A DNA stretch of 20,660 nucleotides, taken from positions 1 to 20,660 of the forward strand of contig JANBPK010001358.1 in NCBI GenBank assembly GCA_027579435.1. Reading direction: 5' to 3'. The stretch is from Candolleomyces eurysporus (Eukaryota > Basidiomycota > Agaricomycetes > Agaricales > Psathyrellaceae). The position numbers were made by a program, and so were the translations under genes. Of this stretch, positions 1-9,041 are shown in pieces (position 1 is the stretch's first letter; every line of letters begins with the position of its first letter). The notes under the pieces were generated by a model that did not search any database, was not told the DNA's origin, and saw nothing but the letters and a program-made list of their open reading frames with translations.

Positions 1-438
1 AGTCATGTTGCTTGCGTTTTATCAAATTGTTCTTGTGTTCAAGTTGCTTGAGGCCGTGTTCCTCTGTTCGCGAAGTTATCTGTCGTATCTCGAACTATAC
101 CGTGTGTTAGCGAAGTCACTTTGTGAAGCATTTCTATTGTTGCTGGTTAAGCCTTAGCTCCCCCTCGAACTTGCAATTGTACAAGAAGAGTTCTAGAAGC
201 CTCTGTCAACTCGACTTAGAGCTTTTACCTATACCCCTTGCCCGCCTTTATCTTCATGGGGGTATTTGGTGTGTTGTGTTGTTGTAGTTGTGTGTGTGTG
301 TGTGTTTTAGTTCTATAGTTTGTTTGTTAGAGCGCCCTAGTTTGCTACCTGCACATCAACAGATAACTTCGCAAACAGAGGAACACGGCCTCAAGCAACT
401 TTAACACAAGAAAGATTTGATAAACGCAAGCGACTCGA
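1..438. mobile_element. Inverted-repeat (MITE/foldback-like) element
   Basis: Positions 1-82 and about 360-438 are inverted copies of each other, roughly 75-80 bp long with a few mismatches and single-base indels. The best block reads gcttgaggccgtgttcctct on the left arm and its reverse complement on the right. The arms flank about 277 bp with no coding potential, including a short (GT)n run near 288-305. Long inverted ends around a non-coding core fit a non-autonomous DNA transposon or foldback element. The left end may lie outside the window because similarity runs to base 1, so no target-site duplication can be judged. No transposase is present. Confidence 0.7.
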
Positions 439-1266
439 CTCTGATTGACTTTGCGAACTTAAACACTCTTTTCTTGATAACAGATGGCTCTCGTAGATTC
501 CTGGGAACATGGTCCCGACGCAAAATACAAACACTAGCTACCTGCTTCTGCTATAATAGACAAAATGGAGACATAGATATACGCAATTATTGTTTGGCAA
601 ACAGGCAAAGAAACAAACAGATGACAGAGACGGAGAGAGATAAGAAACACAATCACATGAGGGCATTGAAGGCTGAGAGTTGAGTCTCGAACCATAGAAT
701 GCAGCCCAGGTGCTTTGCGCATACCACCACTTCGGAAATAGATAACCAAACGAGGGCACCGCAGTTGACAGCCTTTGGCATCCTTAAACAAGTGGTGTGA
801 GAATCCCGATAACCAAGCCAAAGTTGGGCCAAGCAGAAGGACACATCAATGTTTAATAAATTTTGGCCCCACCTCATCATTGACGAAGAATCCGCATCTC
901 GTCTAAGCAACTTATCTCCACCCCACAAATGAGTTCCTTCGCAATTCAGCCAGATCCATGTGCTCTATGCGCTATTCGACCGATATGGTATCTACTCATA
1001 CGTCTACTATCTCTCACCAATTGGGTAGGCATGTTCTCTTATTCGAGCTTCCACTGCAGTGTTTTACCTTGAGCACTTCTTTCANGTTTTCNTTTTCATG
1101 GACCAAGGGAGAAATAGAAGTCACACTGAAAGTGACAGAGTCTTTGCTTGCACTGTTTTGGATACTTTCACTGCGCAAGACCCAAGACGTTCAAATAAGT
1201 GGACTGAGTCAATAACATGATGAACATCCTTCCGCCTCTAGCACCTCAGCGACATTGTACAACTGA
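439..1266. other. Unassigned region, no supported gene
   Basis: No convincing coding region was found here on either strand; open frames are short and show no recognisable motif. The stretch contains a tRNA-like promoter relic at 683-735 on the minus strand, described separately, and two N bases at about 1085 and 1092 next to T-rich runs. It may include the decayed downstream part of the gypsy-like pol that ends recognisably at about 1267, but I cannot align anything there. Confidence 0.5.
683..735 (-). other. tRNA-like internal promoter relic (possible SINE head)
   Basis: On the minus strand, ggttcgagact (683-693) resembles the tRNA T-arm/B-box consensus GGTTCGANNCC. About 35-40 bases upstream, aagtggtggtatgcgc (about 717-732) resembles a tRNA D-arm. 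The T stem and anticodon stem do not pair properly, so this is not a working tRNA. A tRNA-derived SINE head or a decayed tRNA gene are both possible; a chance match cannot be excluded. Confidence 0.25.
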
Positions 1267-2508
1267 TTATACGAAGTTGTCACAAACAACAAAGGCTACC
1301 TGTAGGAATAAATCTTGGTCTCTTGCTTGGTTGATGTCTTGCTGACAACGGTCCAGGATTTTGTCGGGATTCTGAAGCCATGCCTCAACTTCTATTGTCA
1401 GCTGTGCCTTTCCCAACGTCAGTCCTTCAGTTCCTGTTGAAGATTCACTGTTAACACTTGGTCTTAGCTACAAAAGAGGCACATTCATCAAAAATAAATG
1501 CAAGTTTTCTGGATACATGTCAAGTGACATGCAAAACTCATGTTCCCTATGTCCAGACACCATCCTTCGTACCTCACTAGCTGAACACACTTGCAAATCT
1601 TCATTGAAAATGCATTCTTTGCACCATGCATGGTTTACAACTGGAAAGAAAACACAAATCTTTTCTGATTTGAAGGCCATTACCATACTTTTGACTTCTG
1701 CTCTATGATGCTCAAAAAGGAAGACCTCAACTGCATCAGGTATAATGAGGCTGCCAGCTAAGACTTTTCCCAACCCATCCAACTTGTAACGCATAGGAAC
1801 TGGTAAGTCTTATAACAGAACCTCTACTACTTCTTCAGTATTCTATTTCTCTTTCTCTTTAGGTACATCTTCCACTGTAGCCTTTTGAGAAAGTGGAGGA
1901 ACAGTAAGCTCCTCTGCCCTTGGACTAGTGGCATCAATTTGAAAGTAGATTTTGGAGAGAACATTCAGATAACTGAGAAAATCTTGACCAAGCTTGGCCA
2001 TGGTATCTTCTAACTCTTGCATCAACGCTCCCTGCAGTTTCTCAGTCAGACCAGACTTGGAGCGGTCCCACTTGCCTTTCTTTAGCAAGTTGATAGCTTC
2101 TTGCTATGCAATTGGGGAGACTATGGCAAGGTCTTCAAGCTTCATGGGATGTGGTATAGAGAAAATTTCTTTCATTATTTCCATTATGAGCTCTTTCCTT
2201 GCCTGCTTAAAAGCATGCGCACTCTGACCAGCAGGCGCTTCAGCTGGCATTTTTTCTGGTGCCAAAACTTTTCCACCTTGAATTGGCTTTGCTTTTAAAG
2301 GTGGAACCTGCACATATAGCATCAACTTCCATGTAGGCTCCACTACTTCAAGTCTACTTGGTTCTAATAAATTTTTATCTTTTTGTGTAGTGGTGGTATT
2401 GTTGACTCTGCTAGTTTAGCCCTCCAAAAAGTTACCCTGGTTCTTGTCAACATTTTGTGTAGAGACCAGGATGCATTCTTTTGCTGAGCTTTTCAAAAAT
2501 CCTCCTGG
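1267..2508 (-). pseudogene. Decayed gypsy-like gag C-terminus / protease / pre-RT reading frame
   Basis: A single minus-strand frame can be followed for about 413 codons, broken by five in-frame stops at 2416-2418, 2104-2106, 1843-1845, 1810-1812 and 1468-1470. Part of the reading resembles gag-pol polyproteins of basidiomycete Ty3/gypsy elements: a segment MKLEDLAIVSP ending gag, a protease-like segment where IFNEDLQVCSASEVRR sits at the expected DSG-type active site, and a segment PDKILDRCQQDINQARDQ preceding where RT would begin. The protease triad is lost (NED instead of D-S/T-G). No reverse transcriptase follows, so the element is truncated or too diverged beyond about 1267. The same element appears to contribute the gag remnant at 8206-9041 and the LTR at 9547-10108. 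The family assignment is from memory of motif patterns and is moderately sure. Confidence 0.55.
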
Positions 2509-2585
2509 TTATTGTTTGCCACTGCTTGACATATCTGGAGCTGAAACTGCTTCATGTTCTCAAAATGTTTAGACAATTCACACAG

Positions 2586-3088
2586 CTATTTGAAGACCTT
2601 GTGAGTAGAAGGTTTCTTAGGCACTTCCACCTTTAATGCTGCCAATTGGGACAGCTTGAGCTGCTGAGCAATTTGGTTAAAGAAAGCATTTTGCTCCTTC
2701 TTCATCTGCTCCATTGACTGTTGGAGAACAGAGTGAGTGACAGGCTCATTGCACTGTTGATAGAACACATCAAAGGCCTCTGCTTTTAACTCATCATATT
2801 TCTCCAATAAATTCAATTCCGCTATGAGTGGGTTTTTTTCATATAGCATCAACTTTTGCTTTTGTTGTAGTACTTTCTGACACCTTGTAAGCAACAATAT
2901 TTTCTTTACAGAATATAGTGTTGCCCTTTTGAGTAATTCTTTTTCCTGCAATTCCTTGCCTTGCTTTGAGACATTAAAAAATGGCCAAGTATATATGCCA
3001 GACCATTGGCTTGCCGCTTGGTTAGAGGGACGATAAGGAGCTGGAACCTGTTATGGACTGGGGGAAATTCTTCTTGACTTTGAGACAA
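2586..3088 (-). pseudogene. Probable decayed gag fragment of the gypsy-like element
   Basis: Two overlapping minus-strand frames (2906-3088 and 2586-2951) read as charged, helix-prone protein with a Lys/Glu/Gln-rich stretch (LEKYDELKAEAF, then QQSMEQMKKEQNAFFNQIAQ) that would favour a coiled coil. No domain is recognisable. Its position, directly upstream in element orientation of the gag/protease frame at 1267-2508 and downstream of the gag remnant at 8206-9041 once the nested insertion is removed, suggests the middle of the same gag. At least one frameshift separates the two frames. It could instead be unrelated sequence that is open by chance. Confidence 0.35.
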
Positions 3089-4037
3089 AAGGGGCCTAGA
3101 AAAGGAGTCTGGGTCTGTTCATTAAGGAGAATGTTGTGCTGGGCAGCAAATATGGCCCAATGAATGAGAGAGAGGTTGTTATGGGTGTGGAGGAAGAGAT
3201 GCCAAAAATGGAAAGTGATGTGATCAGAACTGGAGAGGTCTTCCTTGAAGAGAAGAGAGGTTATCCTCCCTTGCTCAGGTTGAAAGCCCAGAGGATTTCA
3301 AGAATACGGGATTGCCATGTCAAGGTTTTCTGGATGGTCCTGGTCTGTTGGGGCTTGAGCTCTTTCTTGTCTGTTTAGTTGCTTGTAAACTATCAGGGTT
3401 TAATTATCAGGCAGTTGAGCAGCAATAGACAAAACGGAGGTGATAATTGCTGGAAAATATGAGCTAGCAAGGGTCCAGAAACATTGGAGGAGTTCTGGAG
3501 TTCATTCGGAGTATCTCTGGTCAAGAAAGGCGAGCGCTGCCTCAATTTCTGGAGAAGTTGTAGAGCAAGAGATCGCAATCTGTGCAGTGTTAAGGATATC
3601 TTGAATAAGATCATGCACTACAAAGGACCCAAGACAGATCCTGGTCTCTGGTCCAAGTATGAGATAGATGTGGATGTAGAGAATCTCGAGTTCTGTCTTG
3701 GTGTAGATGTTGATCATTCACTAGAGAAAGGACTAGTGCAGAGAGTAAATAAGAGTAAGCAAAAGAGTAGATTCTTGAGAACAAGCTGAGGAGTTACCAC
3801 TCAGCTTGTGCTGCCTATATACTTGTACAAGTTACTATGCCACAGTCCATGCTGAAGCATACATTGGTAATTATGCAGTCCAGCTAAGTAATCATCTATA
3901 GTCTATAGTCCATAGTCCAAAGTTACTAAGTACGCAGTTCAGTGTTACAAAGTACTGAACTGTGGTCATCATTTGCAGTTCTAGTGTTACTAAGAAAAAA
4001 AAAAGGTACTATTGGAGTTATTACATAACAGAACCAG
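3089..4037. other. Unassigned region with palindromic stretches
   Basis: No gene can be supported here, although both strands have moderately long open frames (for example 3484-3789 plus and 3502-3717 minus) with no motif I recognise. The right part (3781-4037) is rich in palindromes and short repeats: a perfect 10-bp-arm stem-loop at 3781-3809, a perfect 9-bp-arm stem-loop at 3935-3962, the 10-bp palindrome cttgtacaag near 3823, tagtctatagtccatagtcc near 3898-3918, and a gcagttc(t)agtgttac direct repeat. It probably belongs to the decayed gypsy-like element or to another small insertion. Confidence 0.4.
3781..3809. repeat. Perfect stem-loop, 10-bp arms
   Basis: The arms acaagctgag (3781-3790) and ctcagcttgt (3800-3809) are exact reverse complements around a 9-base loop. 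There is no following T-run. The role is unknown; it may be the tip of an inverted-repeat insertion. Confidence 0.7.
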
Positions 4038-4076
4038 AGGCTGTCCATGAGTCCAAGTCTTTTATGAGTACTCACA

Positions 4077-4096
4077 AGTAGACCTATAGGTCTACT
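4077..4096. repeat. Perfect 20-bp palindrome in left end of hAT-like element
   Basis: agtagacctataggtctact is identical to its own reverse complement. It lies 39 bp inside the left end of the hAT-like element, within the field of caagta/gagtac subterminal repeats, where transposase binding sites would be expected. The role is inferred only from position. Confidence 0.75.
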
Positions 4097-4560
4097 CACN
4101 AAAACTCGGATCTGTGGGTCCAAGTCACTTGTGGGAAAATATTCATGAGGATCCAAGTATGGATTCTGAAGGCACAAGTACTTGCCACAAGTACCCATAA
4201 AAACCCATCCATAATTTTTTCAGTAAGAGAAACACTTCATGCCACAATTTTTCGCAAATTTTTATGATTTTTTCTTGAATTATTACAGGCCAAATTGGAT
4301 GAAAAAGAGTTAGTGGACAGCTATTTTCATGCCTCATGGTGCACAGGCACAACCTGACCAACCAGATGGGCTTGGCTACTATAGAAAAAGGAAATGTGAA
4401 TGGATAAGACCCAGTAGCACTAGTACTTGACTACAAAAGGCTGTACACATCTACAAAATTCTTGATTATTAGTTGCAACTTAAGTACATAAAATTTGAGT
4501 CATGCTTGAGTATGTAAAGTCTTAATTATGCTTGAGTACATAGAGTTTTAGTTATACTTA

Positions 4561-4633
4561 CAGTGCTTTTCATAATTATGCAGAATCCGTGTTTTGAATC
4601 AACAGGTTGCCAATTGTGCCGGGCAGCCAAACA
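4561..4633 (+). repeat. Left terminal inverted repeat of Tc1/mariner element
   Basis: The outer 39 bases match the right end with one mismatch (A at 4582; the right arm reads G there on the complementary strand). The inner 34 bases match imperfectly. It contains agccaaac once and a second copy just inside (near 4639-4646), which could be a repeated transposase binding site. Confidence 0.9.
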
Positions 4634-4660
4634 GGGTAGCCAAACAATGCGACACTTCCA

Positions 4661-6396
4661 ATGTCGGCGCAGTCGCGTTTGCACAGTTCTTCTACCTCGA
4701 TAAAAATCTTTTGCTTGATGGCTCCAGAATCTCATTCGCGGTCCTCTACACCTGACAGCAATCTTGAGGATGACTCAAAACTCCTCGTGGTCGCCAAAAT
4801 TGTAACTTACACAACGTCAAAATTGAAAACCACCGCTGGGAAGTCGAAAACCAACACCAAGAAGGAAACAAAGACAAAGAATTTTCGCTTTGCATTTGTA
4901 CCCACTGAGGAGAGCTATGTTGAGCTCTTGAAGATGATCCTGGTGAGGCACCATATCAAGCGCCTCCCAGACCTCGTCAGCAAAAAGAAGATTTACCCAA
5001 TGAAAGTTCAAGTTCCACCTGCAACGTACGTTCTCAAAGCCATTTATGAGTATTCTTCCTCTCAACCTGATTCTCCAGGAAAACAGATGCTGAAGATGTT
5101 ATCAATGTTGAAGAATTCAAAGTTATCGCAAAGGAGCNTCAATAAAAAGCCAACGGCACCACCGAAGATCACGATCTTTGTGGACATGAAAGAGGTTGAA
5201 AATGGACTAAAGAAGGTGTGCTGTATACTCAGCTCATTGGTGTATGTGTACTGACCCACTGTATGCTATGTCTAGAGTCGCAACGACAGCAGTGATTCTG
5301 GATCCGATGAGGAAGAGCCAGGGTCTGATGGTAGCAACAATGATGATGACTTGACAGGACCTGAGCAAGAGCTTGCACGTCTGCGCGGAATGCTGCACGA
5401 GAAATACGGGAATGACAGGGATAATTCCCTAAGTTATACGGACCCAACAACTGATGAAAATGTCACGTTGACTGTATTTATGACGAAGGAATGGGTGTGG
5501 GCTCTTGTATGTTTTCTATTATGGCTGCTCACCAAGTGCTGACTATCATATAGTATGACAAAGTACCTGGTGTTTCGCTTTCTATACCCCCAAATACAGC
5601 CACCTTCGACCTCATCAACCAACAGGCCCAGATCAAGAAACCCAGGTCCAGCTCCGAGTCAATTTCTGTGACGTCGGGCAGTGATGCTTTGGCTACTCAG
5701 GCTCTTGGAGCCCTCAACTCAATTTTCGGTGTCTTCAACTCACTGCTTCATACGCATTTTCAAGGTGGAAATACTCCAGTAACGCCAGTCTCGACCGTAA
5801 CTGGCAACAACTCTCCATCTCGTTCTGGTGCCGCATCTCCACTGGCGAATACTCCTACCAAGCTTACTTGGTTTCTCAAGTACGCAGAGCAGAAAGGTGT
5901 TGGTGATATCACTGAAAGGGAGCCGCTCTTCAAAGCTCGTGGTCTTGGCCCTGATGTAATTGAGTATCTCTCGAAGGACGACCTCAATGATCTTGGCATT
6001 TCTCGAGGCGACGGTATACGCCTCCAGAGACTGGCTCCAAGCTGGTGGAGCATGGAAAAGGCGCGCCTCAGTTGGAAACGCAAAGCTAATGACGCCTTTC
6101 CTGACAATGAGAGCCCTCATCGTCATCGCCCTGCACCCCAGGCTTCTCCGGTTAGTATCCGCTTCGAGAAACGATGGATCAATAAAGAATCTGGTCAGTT
6201 GCTTGACAATGGTGGCGCAAGCTATTTTGGATCTGGTTTTCGTCCTGGACATGCTTGTGAAGACATTGGCTACTGCTGGTGGTATTTCTCTCAGGAGGTG
6301 CAAGCCCTGATTCCGGTTCCTCGAGGTTACCTTCCGGTTCTTGATGGTGATTATGCTACAGAAATTCGAGTCAGAGATGAAGATGAAGATGACTAG
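4661..6396 (+). CDS. SAM-like-domain passenger protein, three exons
   Basis: Exons 4661-5215, 5276-5506 and 5554-6396 are joined by introns of 60 bp (gtgtgc...tctag) and 47 bp (gtatgt...atatag), both phase 0, giving 542 residues. The start could be 4661 or the in-frame ATG at 4718, which has G at +4; the second avoids crowding the TIR. Residues about 20-110 are basic and Ser/Thr-rich. After an acidic Ser/Asp stretch at the start of exon 2, residues about 365-427 carry a SAM-like fold signature (WFLKYAEQKG, then YLSKDDLNDLGISRGDGIRL, ending in WW). The C-terminus is acidic (RDEDEDD). SAM domains usually mediate protein-protein contacts; a specific function is not known to me. The N at 5138 lies where an alternative frame over about 5084-5138 reads more protein-like (AEDVINVEEFKVIAKE), so exon 1 may hide two compensating errors. 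No enzymatic motif is visible. Confidence 0.75.
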
Positions 6397-6507
6397 CTTA
6401 TCAGTATTACCAGACCCTTGCCTTGTTTTTGTTCTATATTCAGTTTTAGCTAGAGTCTCGATTCTGCCTGTCATTACAGCTGTACACTAAACTACATATC
6501 CGCTCGC

Positions 6508-7501
6508 TCAAAAAAACCCTTTTGCTGCATCAGAACTAATACTATGACATGCTTGGTCCATAACTGAAAGCGACTGGTCATGATAGTGACGGCGTAAGTA
6601 AGCTTTGATTGAGGAAAAAGCCTCTTTGATGGGGTTGAAATCCGGTGAGTATGGTGGAAGGAAAATGAGCTTGCACTGCGCTTCATCTTCAATCAACTCT
6701 CAAACGGCTGCTGCATGATGAATGCTACAATTGTCCATGATGATGACACTTCGAGGACCAGGGTAAGGATTCGTAAGAGGAATCACTTGCTCTTGAAGGA
6801 AGTTGAGAAAGCGCTTTGAGTTTACTGATCCATGGATGATATCGTGAGTAATAATGCCTAGAAAGCATGTTAGAAAGAGAAAGGAATAATGATGCTATTT
6901 TGAAATGCATACCTTCAATGGTCAATGCAGAGAGAATTGAGTACCTTTGACCCCGCACAAAGAAGCGACGTTGCACACATTTCTGCCCAAGTGGGGCCCA
7001 GCCATGAATCCTTCCCGAAGTCTTCTGGTTGTGTGCAGCCTCGTCAATAAAGACTAGCTGGTTCAGATCTGTGATGATATCGGCAATCAAGTTCATGAAA
7101 GAGTCTCGTTCCAGGTCGTTACGCTCCAATGCAACTGCTGAAACCCTTTTCTTGGTGTAATTCAATTGTCACATTGCTCGATAAAGCGTCGTCAGGGAAA
7201 CACTGGTACTGCGGTTCTCCAGGAGCTCAGTTTGAAGCTCATCCAGATAGAGGCAATGGCGACGCTGCACCAAGGAGTTGATGTACTTCAGGTCCACCCA
7301 GGTGAGAATACGAGGCCGCCCTGCTTTCTTTGCAAGAGGATTGTTTGGCTGTCCAAATTGTCGATAAAGCGCCAAAGCTCGGTACACCATTGACTTCTGA
7401 ACTCCCAGCAGGTGACAGATTTCTTTCACATTGAAGTTGTCTCGGTAAAAAAGAACCGGAATGCGATTTTTCAGGTCTGGTGAAATAGTACGAGGGGGCA
7501 T
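6508..7501 (-). pseudogene. Tc1/mariner (IS630-type) DDE transposase, inactivated
   Basis: The reading starts at ATG 7499-7501 (MPPRTISPDLKNR), has an N-terminal helix-turn-helix segment (NVKEICHLLGVQKSMVYRAL) and a GRPR-like motif, then the DDE catalytic domain: LVFIDEAAHN (first Asp), IIMDNCSIHH (second Asp) and YSPDFNPIKEAF. A 55-bp intron (6858-6912, GTATGC...TTTCTAG, branch CTAAC) splits the domain. Length is about 310-315 residues, normal for the family. Three lesions are visible: TGA at 7169-7171, TGA at 6700-6702, and AAA (Lys) at 6625-6627 where related enzymes have the catalytic Glu (NPIE). The reading ends at TGA 6508-6510 after a run of seven T. It transposes the element by cut-and-paste at TA in active relatives; this copy should not make functional enzyme. 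Confidence 0.88.
6858..6912 (-). other. Intron in the transposase
   Basis: On the minus strand the sequence begins GTATGC and ends TTTCTAG, with CTAAC about 14 bases before the acceptor. Removing it joins the segment ending TIEG to IITHDIIHGSV, the continuous reading seen in related transposases. Keeping it leads to a different frame and loss of the second catalytic Asp. Confidence 0.8.
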
Positions 7502-7568
7502 AAGGAGGTAGAGAAAGACGAAGCCTGAGGCCTGCCGCTGAGGCATGTAAAGCGCTGACAAATGCTTG

Positions 7569-7640
7569 TGTTTGGCTACCGGCATGATCGGCAACCCGTT
7601 CATTCAAAACACGGATTCCGCATAATTATGAAAAGCACTG
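7569..7640 (-). repeat. Right terminal inverted repeat of Tc1/mariner element
   Basis: This is the inverted partner of 4561-4633: 38 of the outer 39 bases match, then an imperfect extension to tgtttggct. The transposase start codon lies about 70 bases inside it. Confidence 0.9.
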
Positions 7641-8205
7641 TAAACATGTAGAGTTGTTGCTAAAAATTGATGGCTACAATAAAAATCCCACCTCGCCTTG
7701 CTCTATAATCCAAATTTGTGCAAGTAAATTTTGTGAGTACTTGTGAGTAACTCATAAGTTACTTGTCACTGCAGTTTTTTATGTGTTTGTTCAATGAGCA
7801 CATCTTAAGCAAATCAAGTGCAAGGAATGCATTTGCTTACAGTTTGTGTTTGATGTGCCTACATTGGACACATATTGAGCAAAGTTTTAATGGTGGCAGA
7901 AGGAAGCCAGACACATGTAATGCAAATTTGAATTTGCCTAGCCTGAACATTTGTATTGCAGACTGTAGACAAAGTCAACCCTTGCATTTGGTTTACTTAA
8001 AATGTGCTCTTTGAACAAACACATCAAAAACCACAGTGTGTGTGGACTTGCTGTGCGAGTATACTTACAAACTCACAAGTACTTGAGCCATGAGTCCAAG
8101 TTACTCATGGGAAAAAACTCATACAGATCCAAGTTTGAATTTTTAGAGCCCAAGTACTCGCATTGAGGATTCCAGTATACTCATAAGTGCACTTGTGGAC
8201 AGCCT

Positions 8206-9041
8206 TACTAGTGCCACACACACAGTGGTAGAGAAATTATCAAATTGAATTGTCAAGAGAGACATGGATTTCTCCACTCTATCAAGAGTAGTGAATACTT
8301 TGGCCATTTCCTCTGTCATAGACTCTTGCTTAACCTTAAGGGCTTTCAAACCTGCAGATTCAGCACAATCACTGAGGCTGCTTAAAGTTATATTTTGAGC
8401 ATAATCAGCTTCTTTTTTGACATAGGCAAGAGCACTAAATGGTCCCATTGCCGCTGTGTCAACCATTTCTGTAGCTACCTTGGTAACTTCTACCAATGTA
8501 AACAAATCCTTTTCATTTTGTGCTGCCCTATCAACATCTGCAACAGGTGTTTTGCAAGAAAGCCACTCACTGAGTCCTTCTCTAAAAGTACTTTTCAGTC
8601 CACCAATAAACTTAAGCACCAAATCTAGGTTGGCAATAACACCAGAGTTGAAAAGTGGTTCCACCTCAGCTTGGAAGCCAAGAGCAAACTCATAGAAAGC
8701 AGACTTCTCGTCCTTGCCAATAGGATGTTCTTGAGCTTTGCAACAGAGATCATCCAAACAAGCCATCAGTTCCACATCAAACTTCAAAGCCTTGGTAAGA
8801 TCTTTATAACTGCCTTTTGCCAGTTTCCAAAATTGTAGGGTGTATATCTTCCTTCCAGATGAGACCAAAGTCGTGCTGTCTGAGTATCTAGGTAAGATAA
8901 AGCATAGGTGACAATTTCCTTGTCTTGTCCACTCAATTTAGCAACCTTTGCAGCCAAATCCACTCCTTTGAAGAACCTTGTAGCCTTAGAAGAGTTAGCT
9001 GCATCATAAATCAGATGCTTGCCACTGTATGCAACCGGCAT
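8206..9041 (-). pseudogene. Decayed gypsy-like gag (capsid-type) remnant
   Basis: Two minus-strand frames, 8784-9041 and 8206-8868, overlap and must be joined by a frameshift at about 8800-8850, because both read through the same GRYTPYNFGNWQKAV / FWKLAKGSYKDL stretch. The first frame has the look of a retrotransposon gag capsid segment (KATRFFKGVDLAAKVAKL, then TYALSYLDTQTARLWSHLEG), in which an aromatic-rich helix is followed by a conserved Trp. The second continues with a long helical region (ESMTEEMAKVFTTLDRVEKS). It is cut at 8205 by the hAT-like element. The LTR at 9547-10108 lies upstream in the same orientation, as expected. Function in an intact element would be particle formation. 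Confidence 0.5.

Larger units (their letters stand above)
4559..7642. mobile_element. Tc1/mariner-type transposon carrying a passenger gene
   Basis: The element runs 4561-7640 (3,080 bp). Its first and last 39 bases are inverted copies with a single mismatch, beginning cagtgcttttcataattatg. An imperfect extension, including ggttgcc and gccaaaca, brings the TIRs to about 72 bp. It is flanked by TA on both sides (4559-4560 and 7641-7642), the target-site duplication expected for Tc1/mariner. Inside are two convergent genes: a SAM-like-domain passenger on plus (4661-6396) and a DDE transposase on minus (6508-7501), whose 3' ends are about 110 bp apart. Typical elements of this class are 1.3-2.5 kb and carry the transposase alone, so the extra 1.7-kb gene is unusual. 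The element sits inside the hAT-like element. Confidence 0.9.
4038..8205. mobile_element. hAT-like non-autonomous element, split by the Tc1/mariner insertion
   Basis: The ends are exact 10-bp inverted repeats, aggctgtcca at 4038-4047 and tggacagcct at 8196-8205, and similarity continues inward (a tatgagta...act block on both sides). Subterminal zones on both sides are dense in variants of caagtac, cttgtgagt and gagtccaag in both orientations, for example 4050-4195 and 8050-8190. Short TIRs with many subterminal repeats are typical of hAT superfamily ends. Without the Tc1/mariner insert the element would be about 1.09 kb and contain no transposase, so it is non-autonomous. The 8-bp flanks (agaaccag and tactagtg) do not match, so no target-site duplication is visible. 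The superfamily name is tentative. Confidence 0.55.

Noticed and set aside
283..306. (GT)n microsatellite
   Set aside because: Short simple repeat inside the inverted-repeat element; ordinary and not informative by itself.
3484..3789. Plus-strand frame of 101 codons considered as a small gene
   Set aside because: No homology cue, and the opposite strand is equally open. Insufficient support.
5740..6474. Long minus-strand open frame (244 codons) opposite passenger exon 3
   Set aside because: It lies antisense to the SAM-like gene, has no recognisable motif, and the sense strand has coherent exons, introns and a domain. The antisense frame is best explained as a by-product of codon use.
6501..6520. 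Frameshift at the run of seven T near the transposase end
   Set aside because: The reading already reaches a stop close to the usual family length; dropping one T would add only about five residues, so it cannot be told from a natural end.
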